Assembly (NCBI GenBank): GCA_003161855.1
Contig: PMNM01000139.1
Coordinates: forward strand, 11,930-18,952
Length of the DNA stretch: 7,023 nt
Reading direction: 5' to 3'
Source: Syntrophaceae bacterium
GTDB taxonomy: Bacteria; Desulfobacterota; Syntrophia; Syntrophales; Fen-1087
How positions within the stretch are numbered: position 1 is the stretch's first letter; every line of letters begins with the position of its first letter. Positions 4,897 through 7,023 of the stretch are shown in pieces. A program made the translations under genes and the position numbers. Below the pieces are notes generated by a model. That model had not been told where the DNA came from. It saw only the letters and a list, made by a program, of their open reading frames with translations, and made no database searches.

Positions 4897-7023
4897 TCAT
4901 TGGTTCGGGCCCACGATCACTTGCACAAAGTCTTCCGGCCGAATCCATCTGACAAAGGCGTCTCGGACCTGATCCGGCGTGGCTTCCAGGTAATGCCCGG
5001 CAGCGCGGAGGGGCTCATCCAGCGGCAAGTCTTCCATGGAACGGGAGAGCAATCCCTCGGCAATACGGTCCGTGCTCGCTTCGGAGAGCTGGATCTGTTT
5101 CACGAGAAGCGTTTTGGCTAGTTGCAGTTCTTCTGGAGTAAGAGGGGACGTCTGCATCTCGCGGAGGTTACGTTCCACCATAGCCCGCGCCCGAGAAACG
5201 TTCGGCGGGTCGCAGGCAAAAAATACGCCGAAAAGCAATCGGTTCTTTTTCGCTTTGATAAAAGACTCAACCGTATAGACCAAGCCGGATTTCTCACGTA
5301 AATCATGGTAGAGCCGCGACGCATAAAACGCGCCTGACAGCACGTGATTGGCAATCTGCAGTTTGTAGTAGTCGGGATGGGAACGAGTCACGCCGAGCGT
5401 CTCAGCGAGCGTTACCTGGTCCTGGACCCGGCTCTCATCAGGTATCGTAGCTGCAGCGGGTTTATTCAGCGGGATCGGCGGCAGCGCCGTCTCCGGCTTC
5501 AACCCTGTTGCCTTCCATGAGCCGAAATATTTTTCGACAACAGTCTTGGCCCGCGTTGGCGTCACCTGGCCGATCACGACGATAGTCGTCATGTCAGGAC
5601 GGAATGCCTTCCCATAATAAGACTTGACGTCTTTGAGCGTGAGCGTACTCACGGTCTCAGGCAAGGCCTGACGGAGCGCCGGGTCACCTTGAGGATAGAG
5701 GGACTCTCGAAGAGCGCGTTGCGAAAGATGGGCAGGGCTCTGCAATTGGCCCCGGAGTGAGCCGATGGTCTCCTCCCGCACGACCGTGAAGGCCGCCTCG
5801 GGAAGCGCAGGGTGCAGCAGGTTTTCGGCAAGAAGTTCCATGCCGCGTTCGAAGCAATCGGACAGAACCTTGAGCGAAAAACTCGTTCCCGATGAAATAT
5901 CGGCCCCGATATCATCCTGCGCCTTCTGGAACGCCAGCAGGTCGAGGGAACTCGTGCCGTACGAGAAGAGGCTCCCCAGGACATTGGCGACCCCTTCCTT
6001 TCCCGCTGGTTCCTCAAGATCGGTGTTGTTCTTGATCTGTCCGAAAACGCTTATCGTATGGCTTACATCCTCGGGCTGAACGATAAGACGGATCCCGTTG
6101 GCGAGCGTGTAGACTGCAGGTTGTACGCGTGAAACCGGTATGCCGGGCACTGTTGCGGCGCTCTTTGCCCAAACAGGGAGTTCCACCGGCTTGATCTCCT
6201 TCGGAGCAAAGGACTCCTTGCCGCCGAATCCTTCTGCAGTGACCTGTTTTCCGGAGGGGCGCGGTATGAGTACGGCCGTGATCGCTGTATCGTTCACCAA
6301 GTATTCCCTCAGCACGCGGTTCACGTCCTCCGCAGTCACCTTCGCGATCGCCGCGATGTCATCGTCCGGTGAGGATCGACCCTCCACCGCGAGCGCCTGG
6401 GACCAGGCAGCCGCTAAACCGGCAACAGAGTTATACTGAAGTTCGGCAGCCGCGATTTCATGACGCTTTGACGCCTCCACAAGATCAACAGGTACGCCGT
6501 TCTTCGCGTAACCGGCGATGATGCTCTTTATCGCGGCCACAAGGGCAGGGCCATCTCCTCCGGGAGGAAATGCAACGCTTGCGTACCGATACGATAATTT
6601 TGGAAGCGCATCTCCGTCGGTCGCGGTGAAAAGCGCCTTCCCCTCGGGAACCAAAGCGTAGAGATTGCCCCGCCGGCTGTCCAGAACATCGGCCAAAATC
6701 TGCCCGGCGGCAAAATCGGGGCTATCGAGGCCTGGCAGTCGATATGCCACGACAGCAAGCCCATAGGGAAGATCTGTCTCGAAGGTGATAGCAGCGGGCC
6801 GGAGCGGCCGGAGTTGAATCGTGGGACGGGGAGGCACGGGCCTTGAGGGAATGGGTCCGAACAGTTCCTTCACCTGGGCCAGAGTCTTGGGCGGGTCCAC
6901 ATCCCCCACGACCACAAGAATCGCATTGTTCGGCCCATACCATTGGTCGTAGAACGTTTTAAGCATGCCGCCCGTTGTCTTCTGGAAAGAGGGACGCGTG
7001 CCTAGGGCATCATGGGCATAAGG
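4897..7023 (-). CDS. M16 family zinc peptidase, two-repeat fused form, N-terminus missing
   Basis: C-terminal 708 residues of an insulinase/pitrilysin-family protein; the frame is open to the right edge, so the true start lies outside. The visible protein begins PYAHDALGTRPSF, late in the first M16 domain. The zinc motif HxxEH would lie before it and cannot be checked. Order, in visible residues: first M16 C-domain (about 15-215, with WYGPNNAILVVVGDVDP), a linker, second M16 N-domain (about 305-435, from VYTLANGIRLIV), and second C-domain (about 440-650). In the second N-domain the place of HxxEH reads GVANVLGSLFSYGT, so this half has no zinc site. The second C-domain keeps ASRLYHDLREKSGLVYTV, with the arginine and tyrosine (about 570 and 583) that form the R/Y pair in heterodimeric M16B enzymes. 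This fits a single-chain fusion of a catalytic and a non-catalytic half. Such proteins are usually exported, but the signal peptide would be outside the window. Substrate unknown. Confidence 0.92.
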   Translation of the reverse strand, partial: PYAHDALGTRPSFQKTTGGMLKTFYDQWYGPNNAILVVVGDVDPPKTLAQVKELFGPIPSRPVPPRPTIQLRPLRPAAITFETDLPYGLAVVAYRLPGLDSPDFAAGQILADVLDSRRGNLYALVPEGKALFTATDGDALPKLSYRYASVAFPPGGDGPALVAAIKSIIAGYAKNGVPVDLVEASKRHEIAAAELQYNSVAGLAAAWSQALAVEGRSSPDDDIAAIAKVTAEDVNRVLREYLVNDTAITAVLIPRPSGKQVTAEGFGGKESFAPKEIKPVELPVWAKSAATVPGIPVSRVQPAVYTLANGIRLIVQPEDVSHTISVFGQIKNNTDLEEPAGKEGVANVLGSLFSYGTSSLDLLAFQKAQDDIGADISSGTSFSLKVLSDCFERGMELLAENLLHPALPEAAFTVVREETIGSLRGQLQSPAHLSQRALRESLYPQGDPALRQALPETVSTLTLKDVKSYYGKAFRPDMTTIVVIGQVTPTRAKTVVEKYFGSWKATGLKPETALPPIPLNKPAAATIPDESRVQDQVTLAETLGVTRSHPDYYKLQIANHVLSGAFYASRLYHDLREKSGLVYTVESFIKAKKNRLLFGVFFACDPPNVSRARAMVERNLREMQTSPLTPEELQLAKTLLVKQIQLSEASTDRIAEGLLSRSMEDLPLDEPLRAAGHYLEATPDQVRDAFVRWIRPEDFVQVIVGPNQ

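Overview
This 7,023-base window carries four protein-coding genes, all read from the minus strand. It holds no tRNA, rRNA, CRISPR array or insertion sequence that I can recognise. The organism is a Gram-negative-type bacterium with moderately GC-rich genes and AT-rich gaps. The short archaeal/type-2 form of isopropylmalate dehydratase, a fused two-repeat M16 peptidase and a sigma-54-type promoter would suit a deltaproteobacterial (Desulfobacterota-like) lineage. That placement is an impression from protein style, not a measured assignment.

Layout, in the direction of transcription (right to left). (1) 7023-4897: the C-terminal 708 residues of a large two-repeat M16 (pitrilysin/insulinase) peptidase; its N-terminus and HxxEH zinc site lie beyond the right edge. 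(2) 4896-4516: a 381-base AT-rich gap. It contains a near-consensus sigma-54 (-24/-12) promoter and, 95-149 bases upstream of it, a 9-bp inverted repeat with a third half-site; one arm contains a perfect DnaA-box 9-mer. (3) 4515-2377: a PEP-protein phosphotransferase (PTS Enzyme I, PtsP/PtsI-like) with every catalytic residue present. In place of the GAF domain of classical PtsP it has a four-helix membrane domain of a kind seen on sensor kinases and GGDEF proteins. (4) 2376-1775: a 602-base gap with a long hairpin, candidate leuC promoters and a possible 11-codon leader ORF. (5) 1774-497 and 500-1: leuC and leuD, the large and small subunits of 3-isopropylmalate dehydratase, overlapping by ATGA and therefore probably translationally coupled. 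leuD reaches the left edge without a stop.

The leuCD pair is ordinary leucine biosynthesis, except for an unusual substrate-loop sequence in LeuD. The part most worth a second look is the membrane-anchored Enzyme I behind a sigma-54 promoter with a possible enhancer: it suggests a phosphorelay entry point whose activity is tied to a membrane domain and whose expression is under RpoN control. The three units (peptidase, Enzyme I, leuCD) look independently transcribed, and nothing visible links them functionally.
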